64,000 bases of DNA from Thalassotalea crassostreae (GCF_001831495.1 NZ_CP017689.1:2852001-2916000); one strand, 5' to 3'; positions 6,479 to 16,503 are shown, counted from the stretch's first letter. Notes: generated from the sequence alone by a model not told the origin. Program-made: numbers and translations.

Positions 6479-9342
6479 TTAAATTACCTCATAAAATAAT
6501 CAATACATCCCTTGTTTTAGCTTTCTCTTTGCTAACGTTCAATGCCTATAGTGTCTCTAATTCCGACAGTAATAATAGCAACGACAAAAGCAAAACAGAT
6601 CGCCGTGGTGGTCGAACCGCACCAACAGAAGTTGACTTTCCTAAGATCAACCTTGGCCCCAAACCGGCTCTCGCTAAGGTTTTTGAACCTTTTGCAGACA
6701 AGGTGAACATCGCCTGGGATGAAAACTATCTATACGTTGAGGCCGATTCCATGGCCGATCATCAAATGATGGTAGGTATTACTGCATGGAATCGTCAAGT
6801 ACCAATCCCACAACCCTATAAAGGTGGAAATGCTTGGCGCATTCCTCTGGATCCCAAAATCGCAGAGACAGCCATTTCTGCAAAGAATACTCTGTTCAAG
6901 GGTTCTATCGCTGTTGCAGCAAACGGCATACCTATTTTTAACCCTATTAAACAAGATGGCCGTACAGATACATTTCTCAATGGAGAGCTGGATGAATTTG
7001 GTGGCCATGCCGGTCGTGCTGATGATTATCATTACCACATCACACCTTGGCATCTTGAGAAGACGGTTGGCAAAGGTGTTCCTGTTGCCGTCGCCCTTGA
7101 TGGTTTTCCCATTCACACCAGCATCGAGCCTGATGGCAAACCTGCAAAAGAGGTTGATTGGTTAAACGGCCATACTTACCCAAATGGTTTAGTTAGCAAT
7201 CGTGTGCATTTTCATGAAAATGGCGACTCCGGTCACGAAAAATCCAGTGACGAGGAATATCATTATCATGGTTCTAAAAGTTATCCCTATTTAAATGGTG
7301 GTTTCAAAGGCACAGTCGCCTTAGAGGGGGGAGAGGTTAAAGTACAACCGCGTGCCCAAAGTATTCGGCCCTATACAAGACCATTGCGCGGCGCTGAAAT
7401 AACGGATTTCAAAAGGCAGGGCAATAAATACCAATTAACTTATAGTTACAATGACACAATTCGGCACATCGAATATACCGATAATGAAGATGGCACCTTC
7501 ACATTCAAATTTGATGATGGCGATGGTGTTCTGCGTGAAGAAAAGTACCAACGGCGACTACGTGGCAGCCAACAAAAAAATAAACAGCGAAAGAACAAGC
7601 CAGGTAAAAATAAGAAAACTCAACATAACGAACCTCAAGACGGCCAACGCAAACCTTGGGTTGTCGCCCACCTGACAGAATTAGATCAGGACAAAAATGG
7701 TGTTGTTTCAAGAAAAGAAATGCTCTCAGAGGCTGAGGCAACATTCGCAGGTTATGATCTTGATGGTAGTGGCTACATAGAAACTGAAGAAAGTAAATCA
7801 GCCCGGGTTCGCCAAGCGATGGCTGGATTTGTTCGTGGCCATTTTGAAGAGATAGATATTGATGTTGACCAAAAAATTTCCCGTAATGAATTGGTTGGCT
7901 TGGCAATAAAGATGTTTGAGAAATCAAATGGTCAGGGACGCAAGGATAAAGATAAAAAAAACAAAAAAACAAAAAAAAATAAGAAAGTAAAAGGTTCTAA
8001 GGGTGGAGGATCAAGCCAAACTCAATCTGCTGCTGCTATGCAAGAAATTCTATCAAGCCCAATGGCTGCTGAACAAGCCTATGATATTATTCTCGGTCGC
8101 CCCTCTGACGAGAATGTAACAGCTCGGATTTTACCGAAAAGTGATGGCAGTGGACATATTATATTTGGCCCGGAAGAAGCCAATTTACAGGTCAGAACCA
8201 AGACAATTAATTTTATTGCTGGCAATCCTTTTGATATTGTCATCAATAAGTTACAGGCTGATACCCGTTACTATTATCGATTTGTACACAATGGTACTTT
8301 GTCTGAACAAACCTATAGTTTCCATACTGCTAGGGCACCAAGTAAGGCTTTCAGCTTTACCGTACAGTCAGATTCTCATTTAGACTCGGGAACTAAGGCA
8401 GACGTCTATGCAAGTACTTTAGCCAACATTCGAGCCAAACGTCCTGACTTTCATATGGCCCTAGGTGATACTTTCATGGTGGATAAATATGATGATTACC
8501 GAGACTCGAAAGCCCAATACTTAGCGCAACGCTATTTTCTTGGTTCAGTAAGTCATTCATCACCGCTGTTTTTTGTACTTGGCAACCATGATGGCGAATC
8601 TGGCCGATGGGATGATGGCACTGCCGACAACATGGCAGTTTGGTCGGCGAAAATGCGAAAACGTTATTTTCCCAACCCGTATCCAAATGATTTTTATTCA
8701 GGTAATACCACCGAGCATCCCTATGCGGGTCAGTTAGAAAATTATTATTCCTGGCAATGGGGCGACGCCTTATTCGTGACACTCGATCCTTTTTGGTTCA
8801 CAAGTGATCAAGGTCGACGCGACATGTGGTCACGCAGTCTGGGCAAGCAACAATATGACTGGCTGAAAAAAACATTACGTGAAAGTCAGGCTAAGTATAA
8901 ATTTATCTTTATCCATCACCTTGTCGGTGGCTTAGACAAGTCAGCGCGTGGTGGGCGCGAGGCAGCGCAATATTTTGAATGGGGTGGAGACTCACTGAAT
9001 GGGGATAATGAATTCAAAAAACACCGTCCAGACTGGGAAAAGCCTATCCATGACTTATTGGTTGAAAATAAGGTCACCATGGTCTTTCATGGTCATGACC
9101 ATTTATACGTTAAACAGGAACTTGATGGCATTATCTATCAGGAAGTACCTCAACCAGGACACGGAGGACGAGGTAATACACGGAGTGCTTTGGAGTATGG
9201 CTACAAGAGTGGAAAATTGCTCGGAAGTTCAGGTCATGTACAAATTAACGTTTCCGAGGACGAGGTAAAAGTAGATTATGTAAAATCCTCCGGTGACATA
9301 GCCCACTCCTACTATATCGCCGGTTCAAAAGAGGTGTTATGA
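6475..9342 (+). CDS. Secreted YHYH / EF-hand / purple-acid-phosphatase-like fusion protein
   Basis: A protein of 955 residues with a signal peptide (about 1-26). An N-terminal YHYH domain shows YHYH at 185-188 and again at 262-265. A basic linker follows (about 366-382). EF-hand-type calcium loops lie near 404-415 (DQDKNGVVSRKE), 428-438 (DLDGSGYIETE) and 461-472. A second lysine-rich linker covers about 489-510. The C-terminal half has a fibronectin-like lead (about 535-620), then a metallophosphoesterase with SDSH (632-635), GD (664-665), GNHD (703-706), IHH (813-815) and HGHDH (872-876). All five metal-site motifs are present. It starts inside the sulfatase stop and ends one base before the next ATG, so the three genes form a tight operon. 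The joining of these domains in one chain is unusual. The substrate is unknown; a phosphodiester or phosphoester is expected. Confidence 0.85.
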   Translation: MIKLPHKIINTSLVLAFSLLTFNAYSVSNSDSNNSNDKSKTDRRGGRTAPTEVDFPKINLGPKPALAKVFEPFADKVNIAWDENYLYVEADSMADHQMMVGITAWNRQVPIPQPYKGGNAWRIPLDPKIAETAISAKNTLFKGSIAVAANGIPIFNPIKQDGRTDTFLNGELDEFGGHAGRADDYHYHITPWHLEKTVGKGVPVAVALDGFPIHTSIEPDGKPAKEVDWLNGHTYPNGLVSNRVHFHENGDSGHEKSSDEEYHYHGSKSYPYLNGGFKGTVALEGGEVKVQPRAQSIRPYTRPLRGAEITDFKRQGNKYQLTYSYNDTIRHIEYTDNEDGTFTFKFDDGDGVLREEKYQRRLRGSQQKNKQRKNKPGKNKKTQHNEPQDGQRKPWVVAHLTELDQDKNGVVSRKEMLSEAEATFAGYDLDGSGYIETEESKSARVRQAMAGFVRGHFEEIDIDVDQKISRNELVGLAIKMFEKSNGQGRKDKDKKNKKTKKNKKVKGSKGGGSSQTQSAAAMQEILSSPMAAEQAYDIILGRPSDENVTARILPKSDGSGHIIFGPEEANLQVRTKTINFIAGNPFDIVINKLQADTRYYYRFVHNGTLSEQTYSFHTARAPSKAFSFTVQSDSHLDSGTKADVYASTLANIRAKRPDFHMALGDTFMVDKYDDYRDSKAQYLAQRYFLGSVSHSSPLFFVLGNHDGESGRWDDGTADNMAVWSAKMRKRYFPNPYPNDFYSGNTTEHPYAGQLENYYSWQWGDALFVTLDPFWFTSDQGRRDMWSRSLGKQQYDWLKKTLRESQAKYKFIFIHHLVGGLDKSARGGREAAQYFEWGGDSLNGDNEFKKHRPDWEKPIHDLLVENKVTMVFHGHDHLYVKQELDGIIYQEVPQPGHGGRGNTRSALEYGYKSGKLLGSSGHVQINVSEDEVKVDYVKSSGDIAHSYYIAGSKEVL

Positions 9343-9343
9343 C

Positions 9344-10036
9344 ATGAAAATCCTGCAATTTTTGTTATTCGTTTTTGTTGCATCTTTTGGTGTTCTAGCA
9401 GGGGCAGAACAAATCCGAAAACCCCGTATTACCGACACAATCAAGGCCAATATCTATGCAGACAATAGCTTCAAACTTTATATCAATGGTACCTTGATTG
9501 CAGTAGATAGCATTGCCTTTATGCCCCACAATGTAATATCCGTTGATATTCTGCCGTCCTACCCCATGACTATCGCTGTAATGGCTATGGATAATGCAGA
9601 TCCAGTGACAGGGTTGGAATATGGCAACACTTCAATCGGTGATGGGGGATTTATTCTAAAACTAGGTGACGGTACTGTCACAAACAGCAGGTGGAAAGTT
9701 AAAAAAATCTCCTGGGGTCCCATCGACAGAGACATCAAAAAACCACGAACCAAGCATATGACAGTGCCCGAGAAATGGTTTACGAGTAACTTTGATGACA
9801 GAGGTTGGGTACAGGCCACGGAATTTACACAACAACACGTCAGGCCAAAAGCTCCGTTCTTCGACTATGATTTCAAGGGTGCCAGTTTTATCTGGAGCGA
9901 TGATTTGGAACTCGATAATATAGTACTATTTCGCCGTAAGATCACAAAAGCACCCGATGGTCTCGACCGTCCCAATTTCACAGGTCTGAGTGATCAGGTA
10001 CCGAGCAAAGGTAAACGACAGAAAAAACGAAAATAA
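9344..10036 (+). CDS. Secreted beta-rich protein, possibly galactose-binding-like
   Basis: A protein of 230 residues with a clear signal peptide (about 1-21, MKILQFLLFVFVASFGVLAGA). The body reads as beta strands: FKLYINGTLIAV, TIAVMAMDN, and later a WFTSNFDDRGWVQA motif. This pattern occurs in jelly-roll domains of the galactose-binding type, where N-G-x-x-I and D-x-x-W recur. It ends in a short basic tail (KGKRQKKRK), like its operon partners. The start is one base after the stop of the phosphatase fusion, so translation is coupled. It may bind the carbohydrate or polymer attacked by the sulfatase and phosphatase; that role is inference and the fold is a guess. Confidence 0.6.
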   Translation: MKILQFLLFVFVASFGVLAGAEQIRKPRITDTIKANIYADNSFKLYINGTLIAVDSIAFMPHNVISVDILPSYPMTIAVMAMDNADPVTGLEYGNTSIGDGGFILKLGDGTVTNSRWKVKKISWGPIDRDIKKPRTKHMTVPEKWFTSNFDDRGWVQATEFTQQHVRPKAPFFDYDFKGASFIWSDDLELDNIVLFRRKITKAPDGLDRPNFTGLSDQVPSKGKRQKKRK

Positions 10037-10122
10037 TATTGTTATATTCAGGTGAGATGTGAGCCTTTACTGAAATTGAACGACCATTACAATCGAGTAT
10101 AGAAATAGAAATTTGTATAAAT

Positions 10123-10152
10123 AAAAGGCGAATCACCTCTGATTCGCCTTTT
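10123..10152. terminator. Bidirectional terminator between the sulfatase operon and gcvP
   Basis: AAAAGGCGAATCA (10123-10135) pairs perfectly with TGATTCGCCTTTT (10140-10152) across a 4-nt loop. A T-rich tail lies on one side and an A-rich flank on the other. It serves two convergent operons. Confidence 0.85.
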
Positions 10153-10206
10153 ATTTTAGTTTTTTTAAAAGTTTCCAACTTCAATTGTCGTGATCAATGT
10201 CGGAAA

Positions 10207-13095
10207 TTAATCTTCGTAAGTAGATACCGCAGGACACGAACAAATTAAGTTACGGTCGCCATATACGTCATCGATACGGTTCACTGTTGGCCAGAATTTG
10301 TTCGCTGCTGCCGCAGGCACCGGGAATACAGCTTCTGCAACTGTGTAACCACGATCCCAAGATGCATCAGTAATGTCAGCTAGTGTATGTGGCGCATTAT
10401 GAAGAGGGTTATCTTCAAGTGTCCACTCACCGCTTTCTACTTTAGCAATTTCGCTACGAATGCTTGTCATTGCTTCAACGAAACGATCAAGTTCTACTTT
10501 CGCTTCAGATTCCGTTGGCTCAATCATTAATGTACCCGCTACTGGGAATGACATTGTTGGGGCATGGAAACCATAGTCCATTAAACGCTTAGCAACATCC
10601 ATTTCAGTGATGCCAGACGCTTCTTTAAGTGGACGTAAATCAACGATACATTCGTGCGCAACACGGCCATTTTGACCGGTATACAAAATTGGGTAGTGTT
10701 GGCTTAGTTTGTGCGCTAAGTAGTTAGCATTGGTGATTGCGTACTTAGTTGAATCAGTCACACCTTTTTTACCTAACATCGCAACGTAAAGGTAAGAAAT
10801 ACAAAGAATACCCGCAGAGCCAAATGGTGCAGCAGAAACAGCGCCATTGCCTTTAGTGTCTTCGTTAACCGTGACCAATGCGTGATCTGGTAAGAACGGA
10901 GCAAGATGAGCTTTAACACCTATTGGTCCCATACCTGGGCCACCGCCGCCGTGTGGGATAGCGAATGTTTTATGAAGGTTTAAGTGTGATACATCAGCAC
11001 CAATAAAACCAGGTGAAGTAATACCAACCTGTGCATTCATGTTGGCACCATCAAGGTATACTTGGCCACCATGGCTGTGAATGATTTCGCAAATTTCTTT
11101 AATCGTCGCTTCGTAGATACCGTGTGTCGATGGGTAGGTGATCATAATACAAGCTAGGTTTTCAGAATGCTCTTCTGCTTTCGCTTTTAAATCATCCATG
11201 TCAACGTTACCGTCTTTATCACAAGCAGTAACAACAATCTTCATACCAACCATTTGCGCAGACGCTGGGTTAGTACCGTGCGCCGAAGAAGGAATTAGAC
11301 AGATGTTACGGTGTGAATCGCCGCGGCTTTCATGGTATTTATGAATCGCGATAAGACCAGCATACTCACCTTGTGCACCCGAGTTTGGTTGCATTGAGAT
11401 GTTATCGTATCCAGTTAATTCAACTAACCAGTCACCTAACTCATCAATCATGTGCTTGTAACCTTGCGCTTGATCGATTGGAGCAAATGGGTGCATGTTA
11501 GCAAATTCAGGCCATGATACAGGGATCATTTGTGCCGTTGCATTCAGTTTCATCGTACATGAGCCTAAAGAAATCATTGAGTGGTTCAATGCTAAATCTT
11601 TATTCTCAAGTTTTTTGATGTAACGTAACATCTCAGTTTCTGAGTGGTACGAGTTAAATACTTTGTGCGTTAAGATTGCAGATTCACGTACTAGCGCCGC
11701 AGGAATTGATGAACAACCTGAAGCAATAACTGATGCATCTAACTCAGCTACGTCTAAGTTATGACCTTCACCTAGTAAGATATCAAATAATGTTGCAATA
11801 TTTTCACGTGTCGTAGTCTCATCTAGAGAAACGCTAATTTGCCCTTCAACGTCGGTACGTAAGTTAACGCCGTTTGCTAGGCTACGTGCAACAATTTCAG
11901 CTTTGTTTTCTACATTAAACGTTAATGTATCAAAGTAGTTGTTATGAATAGCAACTAAACCATTTTGTGCCGTACCTAAACATAAAATATCAGTGAAACG
12001 GTGAATACGCTCAGCAATAACTTTTAAACCTTTCGGTCCGTGGTAAACCGCGTAGAACGCTGCCATGTTGGCTAATAATACTTGTGCAGTACAAATATTT
12101 GAGTTGGCTTTTTCACGACGGATATGTTGTTCACGAGTTTGCATCGCCATGCGCAATGCATCTTTACCGCGTGTATCTTTTGAAACACCGATAATACGAC
12201 CTGGTAGTGAACGCTTGTATTTATCTGAAGTCGTGAAGAATGCCGCGTGTGGACCACCGTAGCCCATTGGTACACCAAAACGTTGGCTTGAACCAATAAC
12301 TACGTCTGCGCCAAGTTCGCCCGGTGCTTTTAATAGTACTAATGACATAATATCAGCAGCTACAGCAACAATACCTTTGTTTGCATGTACCGCTTCGATA
12401 AGTGGTGTAATGTCACTTACTTCACCAGTCGCCGTTGGGTATTGTAATAACGCACCGAATACATTGTGGTTAACAACGTCTTCTGCAGGACCCATAACAA
12501 GATCAAAACCAAACATTTCTGCACGTTGTTTAACAACGTCAATTGTTTGTGGGTATACGCTATCCGCGATAAAGAATAAGTTAGATTTTTTGTTTTTAGA
12601 AACACGTTTTGCTAACGCCATCGCCTCTGCTGCTGCTGTACCTTCATCAAGAAGTGATGCAGAAGCAAGGTCTAGACCCGTTAAGTCTAAACACATTTGT
12701 TGGTAGTTTAATAATGACTCTAAACGACCTTGAGCGATTTCTGGTTGGTAAGGCGTATACGCTGTGTACCAACCTGGATTTTCTAACACGTTACGTAAAA
12801 TTACGTTAGGCGTGTGCGTTGGGTAGTAACCTAAACCAATGTTTGATTGGTTTACAATGTTCTTACTTGCTACCGCTTTTAAATCGCTTAACGCTTTAAC
12901 TTCAGTTTTACTTTCATTAATGTTTGGTAATTCGTTTAAACGAATATTCGCCGGTACGATTTCATCAATTAATGCATCGACTGAGTCAGCACCAATTTCG
13001 CTAAGCATTGCTGCTGTTTGCTCGGCATCAGGACCGATATGACGACGGATAAAATCTTGAGTTTGTTCTAACTGTGTTAGAGTTTGAGTAGACAT
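10207..13095 (-). CDS. gcvP: Glycine dehydrogenase (decarboxylating), P protein
   Basis: A protein of 962 residues, the usual length of the single-chain bacterial P protein. It decarboxylates glycine and passes the aminomethyl group to lipoyl-GcvH, in the cytoplasm. Landmarks are the N-terminal [27 protein letters not shown], and the PLP-site region [21 protein letters not shown] with its Schiff-base lysine. It is last in gcvT-gcvH-gcvP, 98 bp after gcvH, and that gap contains a terminator-like hairpin. The operon ends at the bidirectional terminator at 10123-10152. Confidence 0.97.
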   Translation of the reverse strand: MSTQTLTQLEQTQDFIRRHIGPDAEQTAAMLSEIGADSVDALIDEIVPANIRLNELPNINESKTEVKALSDLKAVASKNIVNQSNIGLGYYPTHTPNVILRNVLENPGWYTAYTPYQPEIAQGRLESLLNYQQMCLDLTGLDLASASLLDEGTAAAEAMALAKRVSKNKKSNLFFIADSVYPQTIDVVKQRAEMFGFDLVMGPAEDVVNHNVFGALLQYPTATGEVSDITPLIEAVHANKGIVAVAADIMSLVLLKAPGELGADVVIGSSQRFGVPMGYGGPHAAFFTTSDKYKRSLPGRIIGVSKDTRGKDALRMAMQTREQHIRREKANSNICTAQVLLANMAAFYAVYHGPKGLKVIAERIHRFTDILCLGTAQNGLVAIHNNYFDTLTFNVENKAEIVARSLANGVNLRTDVEGQISVSLDETTTRENIATLFDILLGEGHNLDVAELDASVIASGCSSIPAALVRESAILTHKVFNSYHSETEMLRYIKKLENKDLALNHSMISLGSCTMKLNATAQMIPVSWPEFANMHPFAPIDQAQGYKHMIDELGDWLVELTGYDNISMQPNSGAQGEYAGLIAIHKYHESRGDSHRNICLIPSSAHGTNPASAQMVGMKIVVTACDKDGNVDMDDLKAKAEEHSENLACIMITYPSTHGIYEATIKEICEIIHSHGGQVYLDGANMNAQVGITSPGFIGADVSHLNLHKTFAIPHGGGGPGMGPIGVKAHLAPFLPDHALVTVNEDTKGNGAVSAAPFGSAGILCISYLYVAMLGKKGVTDSTKYAITNANYLAHKLSQHYPILYTGQNGRVAHECIVDLRPLKEASGITEMDVAKRLMDYGFHAPTMSFPVAGTLMIEPTESEAKVELDRFVEAMTSIRSEIAKVESGEWTLEDNPLHNAPHTLADITDASWDRGYTVAEAVFPVPAAAANKFWPTVNRIDDVYGDRNLICSCPAVSTYED

Positions 13096-13148
13096 AAACT
13101 GCAGTTCCCAAAAAATACTAAGTGAATCTTTCTTATAAAAACAATAAA

Positions 13149-13168
13149 CCCCGAGCTATTGCCCAGGG
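13149..13168 (-). terminator. Attenuator-like hairpin between gcvH and gcvP
   Basis: CCCCGAGC (13149-13156) and GCCCAGGG (13161-13168) form an 8-bp stem with two G-U pairs. On the minus strand it is followed by TTTATTGTTTTTAT. Since gcvP lies just beyond, it probably acts as a partial terminator that lowers gcvP relative to gcvH. Confidence 0.55.
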
Positions 13169-13193
13169 CTTATAAGTGGTTGTTTATTATGAA

Positions 13194-13583
13194 TTAGTCT
13201 TCATCAACAACGTTTGCATAACCTTCAGCATCTAATAATGCGTCTAGTTCACTTGCGTCGTCTAATTTAATTTTGAACATCCAACCGTCGCCGAAAGCAT
13301 CAGAGTTAACCAACTCTGGTGAATCTTCTAGGTCTTCGTTTACTGCAACAACTTCACCCGAAACTGGAGCATAGATATCTGAAGCTGCTTTAACAGATTC
13401 TGCAACGGCAATATCATCGCCAGTCGCTACTTCATCACCAACATCTGGTAATTCAACAAATACCATATCGCCTAAAAGACCTTGCGCGTGCTCAGTAATA
13501 CCGATAGTTACCGTACCGTCACCTTCGTTACGAACCCACTCGTGAGACGTTGCATATTTTAACTCAGAAGGAATGTTGCTCAT
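13194..13583 (-). CDS. gcvH: Glycine cleavage system H protein
   Basis: A protein of 129 residues, standard for GcvH. The lipoyl-attachment lysine is K65, within [17 protein letters not shown]. The N-terminus ([25 protein letters not shown]) and the acidic C-terminus are typical. It shuttles the aminomethyl intermediate between GcvP, GcvT and the lipoamide dehydrogenase. It lies 201 bp after gcvT across a strongly structured spacer, and 98 bp before gcvP. Confidence 0.97.
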   Translation of the reverse strand: MSNIPSELKYATSHEWVRNEGDGTVTIGITEHAQGLLGDMVFVELPDVGDEVATGDDIAVAESVKAASDIYAPVSGEVVAVNEDLEDSPELVNSDAFGDGWMFKIKLDDASELDALLDAEGYANVVDED

Positions 13584-13704
13584 TTTATTGTTCCTAAATA
13601 TTTATTAAATTTTATGATTTTGTCACTTACGCTAATTACTTTAATATCTTAATTACGTTAGCTACGTTAATTTCACTCAAACAAACTGACTACATTTTAG
13701 TCAA

Positions 13705-13783
13705 TTAATTTCAGAAATGAAGGTCTTTTTACTATTTTTTGAAATTAATCTAAAGACCTTCCATATAAGCGCTTTGCGCTTAT
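13705..13783 (-). other. Structured spacer between gcvT and gcvH: crossing inverted repeats and a hairpin
   Basis: Three paired elements fill the gap. ATTAATTTCA (13705-13714) matches TGAAATTAAT (13740-13749). GAAGGTCTTT (13719-13728) matches AAAGACCTTC (13752-13761). ATAAGCGC (13765-13772) pairs with GCGCTTAT (13776-13783). The first two pairs interleave, so as RNA they are either mutually exclusive hairpins or a pseudoknot. The third is a simple hairpin just after the gcvT stop. Confidence 0.6.
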
Positions 13784-13784
13784 C

Positions 13785-14873
13785 TTAAAATACTTTTTCG
13801 CCGTTACGTACGAAGCTTGGTTTGATCACTTTTACGTCAACCATTTTCTTACGCATTTCAACTTGTACTGTCTCTTCTAATTTCACTGCACGCGGCACTC
13901 GAGCCATGGCAATTGAGAAACCAAGAGTTGGCGAGAATGTACCTGATGTTATAACACCTTCACCGTGCGGTGTAACAACTTTAAGGCCAGTACGAAGTAC
14001 GCCTTTCGCTTCCATTACTAAACCAACAAGTTTTGGTTGGTCGCCAGCAGCGCGTTGTGCAGCCAATACTTCACGACCATTGAAATTACGAGATTCATCA
14101 TCCCATGCAATTGTCCATGCCATGTTTGCCGCAAGTGGTGATACAGACTCATCCATATCTAAACCGTATAGGTTCATACCAGCTTCTAAACGTAATGTAT
14201 CGCGAGCACCTAAACCACATGGCTTAACACCAGCGTCTAGTAGTTGTTGCCATAAGTCACTAGCTTGGTCAGCAGGTAATGCGATTTCGTAACCGTTCTC
14301 GCCTGTGTAACCTGTTGTTGCGATAAATAAATCGCCAGCTTGTGCGCTAAAGAATGGCTTCATACCATCAACGGCTGCAGTTTGCTCAGCATCCAATAAG
14401 GTTGCTACTTTTGCTTTTGCTTGTGGGCCTTGAACGGCGATCATGGCAAATTCAGGGCGTTCCGTAATCGTTACTTCAAAGCCATTTGCTTGCTCACCAA
14501 TCCACGCTAAATCTTTTACGCGAGTTGCAGAGTTTACCACTAAGCGGTAGTCAGTATCTGTGAAGAAGTAAACGATTAAGTCATCGATTACGCCACCTTC
14601 AAGGTTACACATACCGGTGTATAACGCTTTACCAGCAGTTTCTAATTTAGCGACGTCATTGATCACCAATTTGCGTAAAAATGCTTTTGCATCTGCGCCT
14701 TGAACATCAACGATTGTCATGTGAGACACATCGAACATACCAGCGTCGTTACGCACTGCATTATGCTCTTCAATTTGTGAACCATAATTGATTGGCATTT
14801 CCCAACCGTAGAAATCTACCATTTTGGCGCCAGCTTCAAGGTGCTTGGCATGTAGAACTGTTTTGTTAGTCAT
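13785..14873 (-). CDS. gcvT: Glycine cleavage system T protein (aminomethyltransferase)
   Basis: A protein of 362 residues, matching the family length. It transfers the methylene group from aminomethyl-GcvH to tetrahydrofolate and releases ammonia. Recognisable stretches are [25 protein letters not shown] (substrate-side N-terminus), [18 protein letters not shown] and [18 protein letters not shown]. It is the first gene of gcvTHP, behind a good sigma-70 promoter at 14988-15016 and a ~110-nt leader. I found no glycine riboswitch in that leader. Confidence 0.97.
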   Translation of the reverse strand: MTNKTVLHAKHLEAGAKMVDFYGWEMPINYGSQIEEHNAVRNDAGMFDVSHMTIVDVQGADAKAFLRKLVINDVAKLETAGKALYTGMCNLEGGVIDDLIVYFFTDTDYRLVVNSATRVKDLAWIGEQANGFEVTITERPEFAMIAVQGPQAKAKVATLLDAEQTAAVDGMKPFFSAQAGDLFIATTGYTGENGYEIALPADQASDLWQQLLDAGVKPCGLGARDTLRLEAGMNLYGLDMDESVSPLAANMAWTIAWDDESRNFNGREVLAAQRAAGDQPKLVGLVMEAKGVLRTGLKVVTPHGEGVITSGTFSPTLGFSIAMARVPRAVKLEETVQVEMRKKMVDVKVIKPSFVRNGEKVF

Positions 14874-14987
14874 GATGTGTTTTCACTCTGAATCGATGAT
14901 AAATCAGTTTGTCTATTTGGCTAGTTAACCAAAGATAAAACTGAACTAGTTTAAAAAGTAACCATTTGATTACAAAAATTTGACGCG

Positions 14988-15016
14988 ATTATACGCCTCA
15001 GTTGCACAGGGATCAA
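14988..15016 (-). promoter_or_regulatory. Sigma-70 promoter of gcvTHP
   Basis: On the minus strand TTGATC (15011-15016) lies exactly 17 bp from a consensus TATAAT (14988-14993). This predicts a leader of about 105-110 nt before gcvT. In that leader TTGGCTAGTTAACCAA (14917-14932) is a near-palindrome and possible regulator site. The rest of the 335-bp gap up to the ubiI stop holds only the ubiI terminator. Confidence 0.7.
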
Positions 15017-15152
15017 TTCAAAATCACCATAATCAAAACAATTAACCAAGGAGCAAACAAATACCGAATAAAGACTCAATATTAATAAAATTACAAAATT
15101 AAATTCGGAATATTTTAGAGTTATGAATAAATCGCCCAGATAAAACTAAAAC

Positions 15153-15176
15153 GCCAGAGCAAATTTTTGCACTGGC
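15153..15176 (-). terminator. Terminator after ubiI
   Basis: GCCAGAGCAAA pairs with TTTGCACTGGC with one internal mismatch. On the minus strand it is followed by GTTTTAGTTTTA. It closes the ygfB-pepP-ubiH-ubiI transcript. Confidence 0.7.
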
Positions 15177-15208
15177 TTTTATGAAGCTGTTTAGAAGGAT
15201 ACGTTTCG

Positions 15209-16468
15209 TTATAAACTGAGAGGATCTTTGGCTTTTAATAAGGAAGGTAAATCGTCTCGTAAACCTAATGCTTGTTTAATTAACATCGGTTTCAAAATAG
15301 GCTTAAGCAGTGGCGCGTTATTTAACAAACTCATGCCGACACCTCTGACAATTTTCGGCAATTTTTGCTGTAAAGAAAAACCTTGTTTAATAGACTCCAT
15401 CGCCGCCATCATATCCACAGCATCTGATTTTCGATAGCGCGCAAATTGACCAAGTAACTTACTATCATTAAGAGATTTGTTAGTGCTTACCATGTCGCGC
15501 AAGGTATCTGCTATCGCTGCGGCATCAACAAATCCAAGGTTTACGCCTTGTCCTGCCAATGGATGAATTGTATGCGCTGCATCGCCAATTAATACCACTC
15601 GACCACGAACAAAGTCCCGTGCTAATCGCATAGTTAATGGAAAGCTCACCCGCTCACTTTTAAGCTGGATACGTCCTAGTTTTCCATCACTTGCCGCAGT
15701 AATCGATTTATTAAACTCTGCTTGGTTCAGCGCTTTTACTTGTTCAGCTTTCGCTGGTGGTAATGACCAGACGATTGAACAATGATCAGCTTGCTCTGCT
15801 TGTTGATACAAAGGCAGAAACGCTAACGGGCCAGTTTCTAAAAATACTTGCCACGCCGTTTGTTGATGGCCTTGCTCACAGTCAACCGTGGCGACAACCG
15901 CATGGTGATCATAATCTCTAAAGGTCATTTCCATATTGAGCTGCTTGCGCACCCAAGAATTTGCCCCATCGGCAGCGATCACCAATCGAGAGATAATTGG
16001 CGTATTTTCAGCAAAGCTTAAAAACACCTCTGAATCGCCTTGTGCAATAGAAGTAAGTTGCTCACTTATAATGGTAATATTTGTGTCTTGCTGAGCCTTG
16101 TGCCACAGCGCATTTCGAATCACATCGTTTTCAATGATATGACCTAAGCCTTGATTCTTATTAACATTTTTAGGCAGATGCTCAACACCAAAATCTAAAT
16201 GACCATATCCGTCTTTATCCCAAACGTGCATGTTTTCATACGCTTGGGCGCGTTGTTTGATAATCGTATTCCACACACCTAGGTTTTTAAGTAATTGCTG
16301 ACTGGCGGCGTTTATTGCACTGACTCTTAAATGCGGAGTATTGGCTAATTCGTTAAGTGGCTGAGGCTCAATAATAGCAATAGATAAATCTGTGGTACTG
16401 CGAATGGCCAGTGCTGAAGCTAAGCCAACCATACCACCACCGACAATTGTAATATCAAACTTTTGCAT
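15209..16468 (-). CDS. ubiI: FAD-dependent ubiquinone-biosynthesis hydroxylase (UbiI/VisC)
   Basis: A protein of 419 residues of the UbiH/UbiF/VisC/Coq6 flavin monooxygenase family. The N-terminal dinucleotide motif is IVGGGMVGLASALAI. The second FAD motif is VVLIGDAAHTIHPLAGQGVNLG. UbiI hydroxylates C5 of the polyprenylphenol ring during ubiquinone synthesis, at the inner membrane. The gene name rests on position: it directly follows ubiH and pepP, as visC does in E. coli. A UbiF-type role cannot be excluded from sequence alone. The gap after ubiH is 35 bp. Confidence 0.85.
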   Translation of the reverse strand: MQKFDITIVGGGMVGLASALAIRSTTDLSIAIIEPQPLNELANTPHLRVSAINAASQQLLKNLGVWNTIIKQRAQAYENMHVWDKDGYGHLDFGVEHLPKNVNKNQGLGHIIENDVIRNALWHKAQQDTNITIISEQLTSIAQGDSEVFLSFAENTPIISRLVIAADGANSWVRKQLNMEMTFRDYDHHAVVATVDCEQGHQQTAWQVFLETGPLAFLPLYQQAEQADHCSIVWSLPPAKAEQVKALNQAEFNKSITAASDGKLGRIQLKSERVSFPLTMRLARDFVRGRVVLIGDAAHTIHPLAGQGVNLGFVDAAAIADTLRDMVSTNKSLNDSKLLGQFARYRKSDAVDMMAAMESIKQGFSLQQKLPKIVRGVGMSLLNNAPLLKPILKPMLIKQALGLRDDLPSLLKAKDPLSL

Positions 16469-16503
16469 AGCTAATCAAAGTGCTCCATTAGTCAAAGATT
16501 CCA

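Noticed and set aside
6730..7972. Minus-strand frames of 128 and 155 codons within the fusion gene
   Set aside because: They mirror the coding frame of the YHYH-phosphatase gene, lack any family signal and have His/Gln-rich shadow composition.
14874..15208. Possible glycine riboswitch upstream of gcvT (AAGGAGCAAA at about 15048 looks like part of the consensus)
   Set aside because: It lies on the plus strand, opposite to gcvT, and upstream of the gcvT promoter. The rest of the aptamer consensus is missing on both strands.
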